In this document: positions 18,956 through 27,564 of the stretch, piece after piece
Numbering within the stretch: the first letter of the stretch is position 1
Layout: every line of letters starts with the position of its first letter
NCBI GenBank assembly: GCA_900321715.1
Contig: ONXC01000006.1
Location: 62,001 to 126,000 of the forward strand
Length of the DNA: 64,000 bases
From: an uncultured Bacteroidales bacterium
GTDB lineage: Bacteria > Bacteroidota > Bacteroidia > Bacteroidales > UBA932
Direction of reading: 5' to 3'
Position numbers and translations under genes: made by a program
Notes under the pieces: model-generated
Database searches by the model: none
What the model was told of the DNA's origin: nothing
The model's input: only the letters and a program-made list of their open reading frames with translations

Positions 18956-19805
18956 TCAAATCTGCCTCTGACGCACGGCCTCAAAGAGGAGGATTGCGGC
19001 GCTCACAGAGACGTTCAGGCTGTCCAGACGGCCAAGCATGGGAATACGGATATGGGCCGATGCAGCCCTCCGCCAGACATCCGTAAGGCCGGTGGACTCA
19101 GTGCCCATCACAAGGGCGGTTCCGCGGCGCATGTCTATGTCATAGTAAAGTGAAGAGTCCTGAAGCTGCGCTGTAAGTATCTGGATATCATGGCTTTGAA
19201 GGAATGCAATTGCTTCCTCCGAACTGCAGGCCACCGTGGGCACGGTGAACACCGCCCCTATGGAAGCCCTGATGAGGTTGGGGTTGTATAGGTCAGTGAG
19301 GGGGTCGCATATGAGAACGGCATCGGCCCCGGCGGCATCTGCGCTGCGGAGCACCGCGCCAAGGTTCCCCGGCTTTTCCACGGACTCCAGAACCATCACA
19401 AGCGGATTATCCGGAAGCTGCAAGTCACTGAGCGTGCGATCCTTATACTCCACCTCCGCTATTATTCCCTCCGTACTCTCCCTACATTCCTGCGGAGGGT
19501 ATTGTATCGCAAATCGCCTCCGCTTCGCTTCGGCCCCTCCCACTGGCTGCGCCAGCGGGCCCCTCCCTCTTATCCGGCCGAGGGTGGCCAGAGATTTGCG
19601 ATACAACACCCTCCGCAGTTAATTCACCACATATCTCCGGGCACACGAAGACAGTCTTTACGGAGAACCCAGCCTCAAGGCAGTGTTCAAGTTCACGTCG
19701 GCCCTCCACCACAAAAAGGCCCTGCTCCCGCCGCGCCCTGGATTTCTCCTGCAGCAGAAGCAGATTCTTGATCTTGGGATTCTGGGCCGATGTAATGGTC
19801 TCCAT
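18956..19805 (-). pseudogene. TrmH/SpoU-family RNA 2'-O-methyltransferase, interrupted
   Basis: Two out-of-frame pieces make one TrmH-family protein. The first (ATG at 19805, immediately after the lysS stop) encodes the substrate-binding domain (TSAQNPKIKNLLLL, FVVEGRRELEHCLEAG). The second (ending at 18956) encodes the SPOUT methyltransferase domain, with ESTEGIIAEV, the SAM-site motif EKPGNLGAVLRSADAAG, MGTESTGL and the C-terminal SLNVSVSAAILLFE. Between them lies the inverted-repeat element at 19490-19618. Removing one copy of a flanking 4-bp repeat plus the element (136 bp) brings the pieces into one frame. The restored protein would still be about 20 residues shorter in the linker than family members I know. 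It may be inactive, or the downstream part may be translated separately. Confidence 0.8.
19486..19625. mobile_element. Small inverted-repeat (MITE-like) element inside the trmH-like gene
   Basis: Two 26-bp arms, 19490-19515 and 19593-19618, are inverted copies with one mismatch; each starts CTGCGGAGGGT at its outer end and finishes with CGCAAATC. The 77-bp core is GC-rich and contains a smaller hairpin (CTGGC TGC GCCAG) and CCCTCC runs. ATTC occurs at both borders (19486-19489 and 19622-19625), as expected for a 4-bp target-site duplication. It contains no gene. It could alternatively be a REP-type palindrome. Confidence 0.7.
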
Positions 19806-21320
19806 CTAGAATTTTTCCGGGCGCATCATAGGGAAGAACAGGACATCCTGGATGCTGTCCTTTCCTGTCATGAACATTGTAAGACGGTCTATGCCGATAC
19901 CGATACCGGAGGTGGGAGGCATGCCGTACTCAAGGGCGCGGACGAAGTCGTAGTCAATGTACATGGCTTCGTCGTCTCCCTTTGACTTGAGGGCGGCCTG
20001 CTCCTCAAAGCGGTCAAGCTGATCGATGGGGTCATTGAGCTCAGAGTAGGCGTTGGCAAGTTCCTTACCGTTCACGAAGAGTTCAAAACGCTCAGTGAGG
20101 GTGTCGTCGTGGCGGCAGCGCTTTGTGAGGGGGCTCATCTCCACGGGATAGTCAATCACAAACGTGGGCTGGATGAGTTTTTCCTCGCAGTACTGGCCGA
20201 AGATGGCGTCTATGAGCTTTCCTACGCCCATCTCCGGGCTTACCTCAACGTTAAGTTTCTTGCAGGTTTCACGCAGTGCGGCCTCATCCATACCCTTCAC
20301 GTCCACGCCGGCAAATTCCTTGATGGCATCCAGGATGGGGAGCCTGCGGAAAGGACCCTCGAAGGATATCTCGTTGCCGCCGATCACCTTTTTCACCCCG
20401 CCGGTAGCCTCTGCCACCTTCTGAAGCATCTTCTCCGTGAATTCCATCATCCAGAGGTAATCCTTGTAGGCGATGTACATTTCCACGCAGGTGAACTCCG
20501 GGTTATGGGTCTTGTCCATGCCCTCGTTGCGGAAGTTCTTTGCAAACTCATACACGCCTGCAAAGCCGCCCACGATGAGCCTCTTGAGGTACAGCTCATT
20601 GGCTATACGCATGTACATGTCCACGTCCAGGGCATTGTGGTGGGTGATGAAAGGACGGGCAGTTGCGCCGCCGGGAATGGCCTGGAGGATGGGGGTTTCC
20701 ACCTCAAGGCAGCCGGCCTCGTTGAAGCACTGCCTCATGGTGTTGATGATGAGGGTGCGCTTCACGAAGGTTTCCTTCACCTGGGGGTTCACCACAAGGT
20801 CCACATACCTCTGACGGTAGCGGAGTTCAGGGTCCTCGAAGCTGTCATGGACGGTTCCGTCGGCATCAGTCTTCACTATCGGAAGTACGCGGAGGGATTT
20901 ACTGAGCACCGTCAGTTCCTTAGCGTGGACGGAAAGCTGGCCTGTCTGGGTAAAAAAGGCAAAGCCCTTTATGCCGATAATATCGCCAATGTCAAGCAGT
21001 TTCTTGAAGACGGTGTTGTACATGGTCTTGTCCTCACCGGGGCAGATCTCGTCACGTTTTACATACACCTGGATGCGGCCTGCGCTGTCCTGCAGTTCCA
21101 TGAAGGAAGCAGCGCCCATGATGCGGCGGCTCATGATGCGGCCTGCGATGCACACGTCCTGGAAATTGCCTTCCTCCGGCTTGAAGCCTTCTGCAATTTC
21201 AACAGTTGTGGTGTTTATGGGGTACAGGGGTGCCGGATAGGGATTTATCCCAAGTTCACGTAGTTTTGCAAGTGATTCTCTTCTTCCGAGCTCCTGCTCA
21301 TTGAGTTCATAGTATGCCAT
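19806..21320 (-). CDS. lysS: Lysyl-tRNA synthetase, class II
   Basis: A 504-residue class II lysyl-tRNA synthetase that charges tRNA-Lys in the cytoplasm. The N-terminal OB-fold anticodon-binding domain spans about 55-150 ([23 protein letters not shown]). The catalytic core carries motif 2 ([22 protein letters not shown], about 263-285) and motif 3 ([20 protein letters not shown] near the C terminus). The protein ends MMRPEKF, typical of bacterial LysS, without the long C-terminal extension seen in some Bacteroides homologues. The stop codon is directly followed by the ATG of the trmH-like gene, so the two form one transcript. Confidence 0.97.
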   Translation of the reverse strand: MAYYELNEQELGRRESLAKLRELGINPYPAPLYPINTTTVEIAEGFKPEEGNFQDVCIAGRIMSRRIMGAASFMELQDSAGRIQVYVKRDEICPGEDKTMYNTVFKKLLDIGDIIGIKGFAFFTQTGQLSVHAKELTVLSKSLRVLPIVKTDADGTVHDSFEDPELRYRQRYVDLVVNPQVKETFVKRTLIINTMRQCFNEAGCLEVETPILQAIPGGATARPFITHHNALDVDMYMRIANELYLKRLIVGGFAGVYEFAKNFRNEGMDKTHNPEFTCVEMYIAYKDYLWMMEFTEKMLQKVAEATGGVKKVIGGNEISFEGPFRRLPILDAIKEFAGVDVKGMDEAALRETCKKLNVEVSPEMGVGKLIDAIFGQYCEEKLIQPTFVIDYPVEMSPLTKRCRHDDTLTERFELFVNGKELANAYSELNDPIDQLDRFEEQAALKSKGDDEAMYIDYDFVRALEYGMPPTSGIGIGIDRLTMFMTGKDSIQDVLFFPMMRPEKF

Positions 21321-21338
21321 AAGTCATTATTTAATTTG

Positions 21339-21346
21339 CAAAGATA
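21339..21346 (-). promoter_or_regulatory. Promoter -7 element for lysS
   Basis: The minus strand reads TATCTTTG, a perfect match to the Bacteroidota -7 consensus TAnnTTTG, 18 nt before the lysS ATG. This predicts a very short 5' leader. Confidence 0.75.
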
Positions 21347-21410
21347 GCAAAAAAGCGGGACTTTTCCTCGCTGGTAGTCATATTGTTGATTTCCAACCCT
21401 TTACTGATTT

Positions 21411-21435
21411 CTGATTGTACAATTTGCCCAAGCAG
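21411..21435 (+). repeat. REP-like palindrome, copy 1
   Basis: CTGATTG, then 11 nt (TACAATTTGCC), then CAAGCAG. Seven-base arms pair with one mismatch. The geometry (7-11-7) is identical to the other three copies around the transposase gene. This copy and copy 2 share the loop core AATTTGC. Confidence 0.7.
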
Positions 21436-21574
21436 TTTTACATAAAACACTGATAATCACCGTATTGTCCACCAGGGAGCTCCCGGCATCTGTATTTTAA
21501 ATTATATGGGGGAAATGACCGGCCCACAATCGGCCTGGCAGTTATCGGCCTGAAAATCAACTCCTTACGCAAAT

Positions 21575-21599
21575 CTGATTGGCTAATTTGCACAACCAG
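21575..21599 (+). repeat. REP-like palindrome, copy 2
   Basis: CTGATTG, 11 nt (GCTAATTTGCA), then CAACCAG. The left flank (cggcctgaaaatca, then TTACGCAA) closely matches the left flank of copy 3, so the shared unit is about 60 bp. The copy lies downstream of the transposase gene's stop. The rest of the 335-bp space 21321-21655 holds the lysS promoter and copy 1, and I see no gene in it. Confidence 0.75.
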
Positions 21600-21655
21600 A
21601 TTAATCTAAAGCACAGAGTATCAGCCATTTAGCCGCCAGGAGAATACCAGCCGAT

Positions 21656-22582
21656 TCAGAGCTTCTTTATCGGCATATGAAGATATTTGCCAATTTGCTC
21701 AGACGGGGCGCGTGTCAGCCTTCTGAGAAGGAGAAACAGTTCATATTTGCGATCCATATCATACGACAGGATAGCGTGAATATCCTTTACCCCGCACTCC
21801 CTCAGAATGATACCGGTCATCTGGTTATAATATGCATCAGACTTTCCCACAAAGGGTTCGTTCAGGTCATATTCACTGCCCGTGGTTGAGTGGATTGCCG
21901 TGAGCATAGCCCTGTAGTTGCCGTCAAAAAAACTCAAGGCCGCGTCATAGTCAATGACGTTGTATTTTGAAATGATGTAATCTGTGAGTTGAAGAGACTC
22001 CCGCCTGTCCAGTTTTTTGAAAAATCGCTTAAGCATGGCATAATTGAGAGGCCGATCTGCATTCCTTAGTCCATCAACCTCATCCAGGACCCGCCTCAGG
22101 GACTGGCTGGCCTTGTCCCGAACCAACTTTTCCGAGAATGGATGGTCGCTTTCGGCATAGGTCAGAAAAGTCCATCTGTACTCTTCGGCCTTCTCAACCA
22201 ACTGACGTTCAACGGGATTATTGGCAATATAAATGATGTTTGACCTTGCCTTTTTAGCACCAACCTTAGGAACACTGCCAAACGGATGCTGGAAAAAATC
22301 TCCTTTCCGGCAACACGCAACATTGTGCTCTACGGCAAAATCATGAGCATATTCTGACATAAATGCCGATAATGTTTTCTTCTGCGATGTAACAACTGAC
22401 AAGTGCACGTGATCCGGCATAGGGCACATCGCCAGAATGGTAACCTTATATTTCCTTGCTTTAGTACAGACAATGGTAAACCATACAAGATAATCACTTA
22501 CCGTGTAAAAAATTACACCGCCGTCCCCTGCCCGGTGGTAGCAGTGGTTTATGATGTCCTTATAATACTTACGCCGGCCCAT
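21656..22582 (-). CDS. REP-associated tyrosine transposase (RAYT, IS200-like Y1 family)
   Basis: The start is set at the ATG at 22582 (MGRRKYYKDI), because family members begin at this point. The 58 codons open upstream run through the REP-like repeat zone. The protein is about 308 residues. The N-terminal half is a Y1/TnpA-REP domain: NHCYHRAGDGGVIFYTV and the HUH motif in MPDHVHLSVV, where two His bind the metal, with a probable catalytic Tyr further on (NIIYIANNPVERQLV region). The C-terminal half (YIISKYNVIDYDAALSFF onward, helical) is an accessory region. RAYTs are single-copy domesticated relatives of IS200 transposases that act on REP hairpins, and four such hairpins flank this gene. 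Confidence 0.88.
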   Translation of the reverse strand: MGRRKYYKDIINHCYHRAGDGGVIFYTVSDYLVWFTIVCTKARKYKVTILAMCPMPDHVHLSVVTSQKKTLSAFMSEYAHDFAVEHNVACCRKGDFFQHPFGSVPKVGAKKARSNIIYIANNPVERQLVEKAEEYRWTFLTYAESDHPFSEKLVRDKASQSLRRVLDEVDGLRNADRPLNYAMLKRFFKKLDRRESLQLTDYIISKYNVIDYDAALSFFDGNYRAMLTAIHSTTGSEYDLNEPFVGKSDAYYNQMTGIILRECGVKDIHAILSYDMDRKYELFLLLRRLTRAPSEQIGKYLHMPIKKL

Positions 22583-22695
22583 AGCTTTTTTCACAAAGAT
22601 TGCAATTAAGGGCGGGTATTGAAAAAAACTGACGAATATAATAATCCGCCATAGCTTGGCGCTCATTGGCCTGAAAATCAGCAACTTACATAAGG

Positions 22696-22720
22696 CTGAT
22701 TGAGCACCGTGCATAAGCAG
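22696..22720 (+). repeat. REP-like palindrome, copy 3
   Basis: CTGATTG, 11 nt (AGCACCGTGCA), then TAAGCAG. The outer bases CTTAC and GTAAG extend the imperfect stem. It lies upstream of the transposase start. This copy and copy 4 share the loop core CCGTGCA. Confidence 0.7.
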
Positions 22721-22862
22721 ATTCGCGTAAGGCATTGAAATCCAGGACATTAACAAAGGACAAAAAGAATCACGTCACAAGACGGGTCCTTTAAACGACA
22801 GGCCGATACTCAAACACCAGGCCTGACGCCTAAGCCACACGCTATCAACACTTTACATAAAC

Positions 22863-22887
22863 CTGATTGGGCGCCGTGCACAATCAG
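22863..22887 (+). repeat. REP-like palindrome, copy 4
   Basis: CTGATTG, 11 nt (GGCGCCGTGCA), then CAATCAG. The arms are perfectly complementary, and the stem can extend outward with CC/GG and TTAC/GTAA. It completes the set of four in the same orientation. The 392-bp space 22583-22974 otherwise contains only the aminopeptidase promoter. Confidence 0.75.
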
Positions 22888-22949
22888 GATTTTGTAATTG
22901 CTTGATTGTGAGGCCGATGACCGCCAGTGTTACAATCCGCTTTTTTAAC

Positions 22950-22957
22950 TATCTTTG
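22950..22957 (+). promoter_or_regulatory. Promoter -7 element for aminopeptidase P
   Basis: TATCTTTG matches TAnnTTTG exactly and lies 17 nt before the chosen ATG at 22975, leaving room for only about 10 nt of leader. This supports the downstream Met over the in-frame ATG at 22927, which lies upstream of the promoter element. Confidence 0.75.
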
Positions 22958-22974
22958 TAGAAAATAGGTTCAAT

Positions 22975-24783
22975 ATGGCAGACAACATATTCAGGGAAAG
23001 GATAGAGGCCGCAAGGGCGCTCATGCGCTCAAACAATTGGGACATCCTTATCATCACCGGAACGGACCCTCATGGGAGCGAGTACATTGCGCCCCGCTGG
23101 CAGCAGGTGGCCTGGCTTTCAGGGTTCACCGGGGAGGCCGGGGACATTGTGATAACAATGGACCACGCGGGTCTTTGGACGGATACCCGCTACTTCATAC
23201 AGGCAAACCGGCAACTTGCCGGAACCGGCATTGAACTCCATAAGATGCGTGTTCCGGAGCAGGTTCCCATCCCCCAGTGGATAGCTTCCCTGGGCCTGGA
23301 CGAGCCCACAATTGCAGTTGACGCCCTGTGCCAGAGCGTGGCAGCCGTGAGGGAACTGCAGGAGGCGGTTCCATCGGCCATAATTGTGCCGGTTCCGGAC
23401 ATCATAGGGCCGCTTTGGCAGGACAGGCCAGGAGTCCCTTCCACGCCCATCATCACCCTTGGAGAGGACCTTGTGGGGGAGAGCCGTGAGGCAAAGATCG
23501 GCCGTCTTCGCAAATGGCTGGTCCTTCAGGGGGCCGATGCAATCCTCCTTAGCGCCCTTGATGAGATAGCCTGGATTCTCAACGTCCGTGGGCAGGACAT
23601 TGACTATAACCCGTTTGTGATATCGCATCTGCTTGTTTCCCTGGAGGAGGTCCAATGGTTCGTAAGAAAAGACGCCTTCGAGGACCCGGACCCTGAAACT
23701 CAGGCCAGTTTTGAGGAACTCGAGGCCGATGGAATAGCCATCAGGGACTATTCAGACGTGAATTTCGCCCTTGCATCCCTGCGGCTTGACGGGGTGGACA
23801 AGATATGCGTGAATCCTTCCGGAATAAACTACGCCTTAAGGGATGCCATTGATGACGGAGACCTTCTTCCGGAGGTCCTCGAAACAGGCTCTCCCATCCC
23901 GCTCTGGAAGGCCGTCAAGAATCAGGTGGAGATTGACGGCATGAGGGAGGCCCACATAGAAGACGGCCTTGCCGTGGAGCAGTTCCTCTACTGGCTAGAG
24001 CTGCATGCCGGCCGCGTAACGGAGTGGGAGGCAGCCTGTGAACTGGGCAGGCTGAGGGCTCAGATTCCAGGCTACCGCGGGGACAGTTTTGAGACTATAT
24101 CGGCCTATGGAGAAGGCGCGGCCCTGCCGCATTATATCACGCCGGTAGAAGGCTCGTCCCTTCTTGAAGCCCGCGGCCTGTACCTTGTGGATTCCGGCGG
24201 GCAGTACCTCTTTGGAACCACGGATATCACGCGTACAGTGCCCCTGGGGCCGTGCACGCCGCTTGAGATTGAGGATTATTCGTTGGTACTGAAAGGGCAT
24301 ATCGGCCTTGCCATGGCAGTATTCCCAGCTGGCACCGCCGGCTGCCAGATAGACGCCCTGGCGCGTGAGCCGCTTTGGCGGGCGCGCCGTAACTTCGGCC
24401 ACGGGACCGGCCACGGCGTGGGCTTTTTCCTTGGCGTCCACGAGGGCCCTCAGGACATCCGCCAGAACTTCAACTCCCAGCCACTTCTGCCCGGGATGAT
24501 CCTCTCCGACGAACCCGGCATCTACCGGGAGGGCATGCACGGCGTGCGCCATGAAAACCTTGTGCTGGTGCGTCGCCTTGGAGACAACGAGTTTGGCTCA
24601 TGGCTTGGGTTTGAGACGCTTACGCTGTGCCACTTTGACACATCCTGCCTTGATGTCTCCCTATTATCGGCCGATGAAATAGACTGGCTTAACGCCTACA
24701 ACCGGCATGTCTATGAAGTGCTGAGCCCCCGCCTCCCTGCAGAGGTTGCCGAATGGCTGCGTGAAAGGACAAAACCCGTTTAA
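22975..24783 (+). CDS. Xaa-Pro aminopeptidase (aminopeptidase P, M24B)
   Basis: A protein of 602 residues counted from the ATG at 22975 (MADNIFRERIEAARALM). Two creatinase-type N-terminal domains come first. The C-terminal M24 pita-bread domain has all five metal ligands: Asp in LVDSGGQYLFG, Asp in GTTDITRT, His in FGHGTGHGVG, Glu in LSDEPGIY and Glu in GVRHENLVLV. It removes the N-terminal residue from peptides with proline in second position and probably acts in the cytoplasm, since no signal peptide is visible. The length matches the long, two-N-domain form common in Bacteroidota and eukaryotes. It is monocistronic with its own promoter. Confidence 0.95.
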   Translation: MADNIFRERIEAARALMRSNNWDILIITGTDPHGSEYIAPRWQQVAWLSGFTGEAGDIVITMDHAGLWTDTRYFIQANRQLAGTGIELHKMRVPEQVPIPQWIASLGLDEPTIAVDALCQSVAAVRELQEAVPSAIIVPVPDIIGPLWQDRPGVPSTPIITLGEDLVGESREAKIGRLRKWLVLQGADAILLSALDEIAWILNVRGQDIDYNPFVISHLLVSLEEVQWFVRKDAFEDPDPETQASFEELEADGIAIRDYSDVNFALASLRLDGVDKICVNPSGINYALRDAIDDGDLLPEVLETGSPIPLWKAVKNQVEIDGMREAHIEDGLAVEQFLYWLELHAGRVTEWEAACELGRLRAQIPGYRGDSFETISAYGEGAALPHYITPVEGSSLLEARGLYLVDSGGQYLFGTTDITRTVPLGPCTPLEIEDYSLVLKGHIGLAMAVFPAGTAGCQIDALAREPLWRARRNFGHGTGHGVGFFLGVHEGPQDIRQNFNSQPLLPGMILSDEPGIYREGMHGVRHENLVLVRRLGDNEFGSWLGFETLTLCHFDTSCLDVSLLSADEIDWLNAYNRHVYEVLSPRLPAEVAEWLRERTKPV

Positions 24784-24855
24784 TCCGCCTGCCGGCTTGT
24801 AGGAGAGAATGGCACGAAATTAGCGGCTTTTCATAGATAATACCGTTTTTTTATG

Positions 24856-24863
24856 TAAGTTTG
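24856..24863 (+). promoter_or_regulatory. Promoter -7 element for the coiled-coil protein/hemW operon
   Basis: TAAGTTTG fits TAnnTTTG and lies 24 nt before the ATG at 24888. Confidence 0.7.
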
Positions 24864-24887
24864 TACAAATTAACATTGAATACTACT

Positions 24888-25802
24888 ATGGCAAACGAAG
24901 ATCCCCTTGAGAGAATTGAACGCGAAGAGCGTGAACGCAAAGAGAAGAAAGGCCCCCGCACCGTCATGACCATCCTGGCCTGCGTGGCTGCCGTCCTTGC
25001 CCTTGTACTGGGCTATATGCTCTATCAGAGAAGTACCCTTGTAAATGCACTTGAGAGCGAAAAGACTGAACTCGCCCAGCAGATGAAGGACCTCCAGAGC
25101 GATTTCTCACAGCTCAGCTCAGACTATGACTCCATCAACAGCCAGCTTGACACATCTCGTGAGCAGGTTGCAATGCTCATTGAAAAGCTGAACAAGACGG
25201 AAGCCACCAACCGCGCAAAGATCCGCCAGTATGAGAAGGAACTTGGTACCCTGCGTACCATCATGAAGGGCTACATCGTCCAGATCGACTCCCTCAACAC
25301 CCTGAACAAGAAACTCACCGCAGACGCGGCCGCAGCACGCCGTGAAGCAGAGGAGGCCAGAAGCGCCAACCAGGAACTCTCCCAGCAGGTGGAGCACCTC
25401 TCCACCCAGGTCAGCGCCGGAAAGATACTCAGGGCACGTGCCATCTCACTTACCGGCTACTACAGCAACAACAAAGCCGGAGACCGCCACAGCCGCGTAG
25501 ACTACATGGTTGCAGGCCTCACCCTGGTAGAGAATTCCCTGGCCGACCGCGGCCCCGTACGCGTCTATGTCCGCGTCAAGGACCCTGAGGGCATCCTCCT
25601 TATGAACAATGAATCCACGGAGTTCTCCGTAAAGGGTGAAGTCCTCCAGGCAACCGCTTCCCGTGAGGTAGACTATGAGGGCGCAGAGGTGGATCTCTCC
25701 ATCTATATCAATGACATAGAGGAATATGTGAAGGGCGTCTACACCCTGGAAGTTTATACGGAAAAGAGCCTTCTTGGCAAGGCCGAATGCATGCTCCGAT
25801 AG
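24888..25802 (+). CDS. Membrane-anchored coiled-coil protein of unknown function
   Basis: A protein of 304 residues from the ATG at 24888; the in-frame ATG at 24861 overlaps the promoter element and is rejected. A charged cytoplasmic N terminus (ERIEREERERKEKKG) precedes one membrane segment at about 25-43 (TILACVAAVLALVLGYML). A long heptad-rich coiled coil follows at about 50-185, rich in Leu, Gln and Glu. The C-terminal part (about 190-300, ARAISLTGYYSNNK...VRVYVRVKDPEG...YTLEVYTEKSLLG) looks like an Ig-type beta domain outside the membrane. I recognise the layout from Bacteroidota hypothetical proteins but know no function. It shares a transcript with hemW, which starts 1 nt after its stop. 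Confidence 0.85.
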   Translation: MANEDPLERIEREERERKEKKGPRTVMTILACVAAVLALVLGYMLYQRSTLVNALESEKTELAQQMKDLQSDFSQLSSDYDSINSQLDTSREQVAMLIEKLNKTEATNRAKIRQYEKELGTLRTIMKGYIVQIDSLNTLNKKLTADAAAARREAEEARSANQELSQQVEHLSTQVSAGKILRARAISLTGYYSNNKAGDRHSRVDYMVAGLTLVENSLADRGPVRVYVRVKDPEGILLMNNESTEFSVKGEVLQATASREVDYEGAEVDLSIYINDIEEYVKGVYTLEVYTEKSLLGKAECMLR

Positions 25803-25803
25803 T

Positions 25804-26880
25804 ATGATCTACATCCACGTTCCCTTCTGCAAAAGCTTTTGCACCTACTGCGATTTCTTCCGCGAAATCCCGCAGGAAGGAGCCTTTGACACATACACAA
25901 AGCTGGTTTGCCAGGAAATAAAAAGCCGCAGCAAGGAGATGGATGACTCTCTTCACACCTTGTATTTTGGCGGCGGAACACCATCCGTGCTTCCGCTGTC
26001 AAATCTTACAAAGATCCTCCTCACGCTGGAGGAATGCGGGCATGGCGGTCCCTACACGGAATTCACCATGGAGGTAAATCCTGAAGACATAGTGGAGAAG
26101 GGTCTCCCCTATCTCCAGAGTCTCAGGATGCTCGGGTGCAACCGCATAAGTATCGGCATTCAGTCCCTGGACGATGACCTCCTCCGCTGGATGAACCGCC
26201 GTCACAATGCAGAACATGCCATAAGGGCCGTCCAGATGGCAAGGGAGGCAGAATTCGAGAACATAAGCGTAGACCTTATCTTCGGCCTTTCAAACCTCAC
26301 GGATGAGTGCTGGGAGCGCACCATTGACCACACCCTTGAACTCAAGCCGGAGCACATCTCCTGCTACCAGCTCACCGTTGAAGGGGACAGCGTCCTTGCC
26401 CACAGGCTGGAGGCCGGAGAATACGAAGAGGCTTCGGAAGACCAATGTGCAAGGCAGTACAATATCCTCTGCCACAAGCTTCATGCGGCCGGGTACAACC
26501 ACTATGAGATCTCCAACTTCGCCAAACCAGGGTTCGAAGCCAAGCACAACGGCGGCTACTGGCAGCGAAGGCCCTATGTCGGGCTTGGTCCGTCGGCACA
26601 CTCCTTCAGCGGAAGGGGCCGCAGCTGGAACAGCCCTGACATCTCCGGCTATTCCCGCACGGAGGAATCCCTCAGCGTGGAAGACGAGATTGTGGAAACC
26701 CTCATGCTGAGCCTCAGGACGGCACGCGGAGCAGACGCAGAGTTCCTGGAAGCCAACTGCAAGGCGGCCGATATCCAGCGCCTCATAGGGGAAGGGGCCC
26801 TCACAAAGGTTGGCCGGCGTTACCGCATCCCGGAAAACAGATTCTTTGTAAGTGACCAGATAATCAGGGAACTAATATGA
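25804..26880 (+). CDS. hemW: HemW-like radical SAM protein
   Basis: The start is the ATG at 25804, one base after the previous stop (MIYIHVPFCKSFCTYCDFF). The cluster motif is C-x3-C-x2-C followed by x-F, which is the HemW form. HemN has a fourth Cys at that position. The barrel continues with TLYFGGGTPSVL, FTMEVNPEDI, RISIGIQSLDD and VDLIFGLSNLT. The C-terminal HemN-type domain includes FAKPGFEAKHN. HemW proteins bind heme and SAM and probably help insert heme into respiratory enzymes. True coproporphyrinogen oxidase activity is unlikely. About 358 residues, normal for the family. Confidence 0.92.
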   Translation: MIYIHVPFCKSFCTYCDFFREIPQEGAFDTYTKLVCQEIKSRSKEMDDSLHTLYFGGGTPSVLPLSNLTKILLTLEECGHGGPYTEFTMEVNPEDIVEKGLPYLQSLRMLGCNRISIGIQSLDDDLLRWMNRRHNAEHAIRAVQMAREAEFENISVDLIFGLSNLTDECWERTIDHTLELKPEHISCYQLTVEGDSVLAHRLEAGEYEEASEDQCARQYNILCHKLHAAGYNHYEISNFAKPGFEAKHNGGYWQRRPYVGLGPSAHSFSGRGRSWNSPDISGYSRTEESLSVEDEIVETLMLSLRTARGADAEFLEANCKAADIQRLIGEGALTKVGRRYRIPENRFFVSDQIIRELI

Positions 26881-27347
26881 CGTATTTGAGAAGAGCGGCA
26901 AAATACTTTGTCCAGATAACAATAATCTTTGTCCTGATAATTGGGATCCTGATGCTTTCCGGCATGGTTTCCAAGGACGTTGCCGTGGCATTCCGCAGCG
27001 GCTGGAAATCCATCTGGATGATCCTTGGGCTGTTTGCCGTAATGAGTCTGGCATACCCTTTCTTTGGCTACGGAAAACGTAAGGTCCACGCCAACGGAGA
27101 CCCCGCCCCCATGTGGGAGAAGATAGACCAGGCCATGGAAGAAAGGGGCTATGTCTTCTGCGGAAACACGGAGAACGGCGGCCGGAAATATCACCTTGCC
27201 AGCCCCGTGAACAGGGTTTCACGCCTGTGGGAAGACACCCTTACCATAGAATCCGTACTTGGCGGCTTTGAGATAGAGGGCCTTGTAAGGGACCTCTCCC
27301 GCGCCGTAATGACAATAGACCGTAAAATAAACAGCTATGAGTACTGA
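26877..27347 (+). CDS. Small inner-membrane protein, unknown function
   Basis: 156 residues. The ATG overlaps the hemW stop (ATGA). Two hydrophobic segments lie near residues 12-34 and 43-62 (YFVQITIIFVLIIGILMLSG and WMILGLFAVMSLAYPFFGYG). The remaining roughly 90 residues are soluble and mixed, ending with LSRAVMTIDRKINSYEY. I do not recognise a family. It sits in the coiled-coil/hemW/DUF2007 transcript, and its last 11 nt overlap the next gene. Confidence 0.75.
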   Translation: MTYLRRAAKYFVQITIIFVLIIGILMLSGMVSKDVAVAFRSGWKSIWMILGLFAVMSLAYPFFGYGKRKVHANGDPAPMWEKIDQAMEERGYVFCGNTENGGRKYHLASPVNRVSRLWEDTLTIESVLGGFEIEGLVRDLSRAVMTIDRKINSYEY

Positions 27348-27564
27348 TAAACAAAGCTTCAAGACAGTGGCCACCTTCACGGACAAGGTCATGGCCGATA
27401 TGTGCGTTGCCATGCTTGGAGACAACGGCATCCCTGCCGGAGTCTTCGGAGCAGACTCCTCATATCCGTCCCTGAGTTTTGCCAGGAATATTGAGGTGAA
27501 GGTGAATGAAAGCGACTACGATGCCGCAATGAGCATTTTGGCGGCCTCGGACAAGGCGGAGTAA
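27337..27564 (+). CDS. DUF2007-type small protein
   Basis: 75 residues resembling the DUF2007 (putative signal-transducing) family: FKTVATFTDKVMADMCVAMLGDNGIPAGVFGAD, then EVKVNESDYDAAMSIL. The pattern is a ferredoxin-like fold that tracks which copy of an element is changed. Its biochemical role is unknown. It overlaps the previous gene by 11 nt and converges with the DUF3109 gene, the two coding regions overlapping by 49 bp at their 3' ends. Confidence 0.8.
   Translation: MSTDKQSFKTVATFTDKVMADMCVAMLGDNGIPAGVFGADSSYPSLSFARNIEVKVNESDYDAAMSILAASDKAE

Noticed and set aside
18956-19805. Programmed frameshift in the trmH-like gene
   Set aside because: The break coincides with an inverted-repeat element bordered by a 4-bp repeat, and there is no slippery sequence.
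20109-21263. Open frame of 384 codons antisense to lysS
   Set aside because: His/Val-rich shadow of an aminoacyl-tRNA synthetase gene, with no ribosome-binding site or domain.
24861-24887. Longer N terminus (MYKLTLNTT) for the coiled-coil protein
   Set aside because: The upstream ATG lies inside the -7 promoter element; the later ATG fits the predicted transcript.
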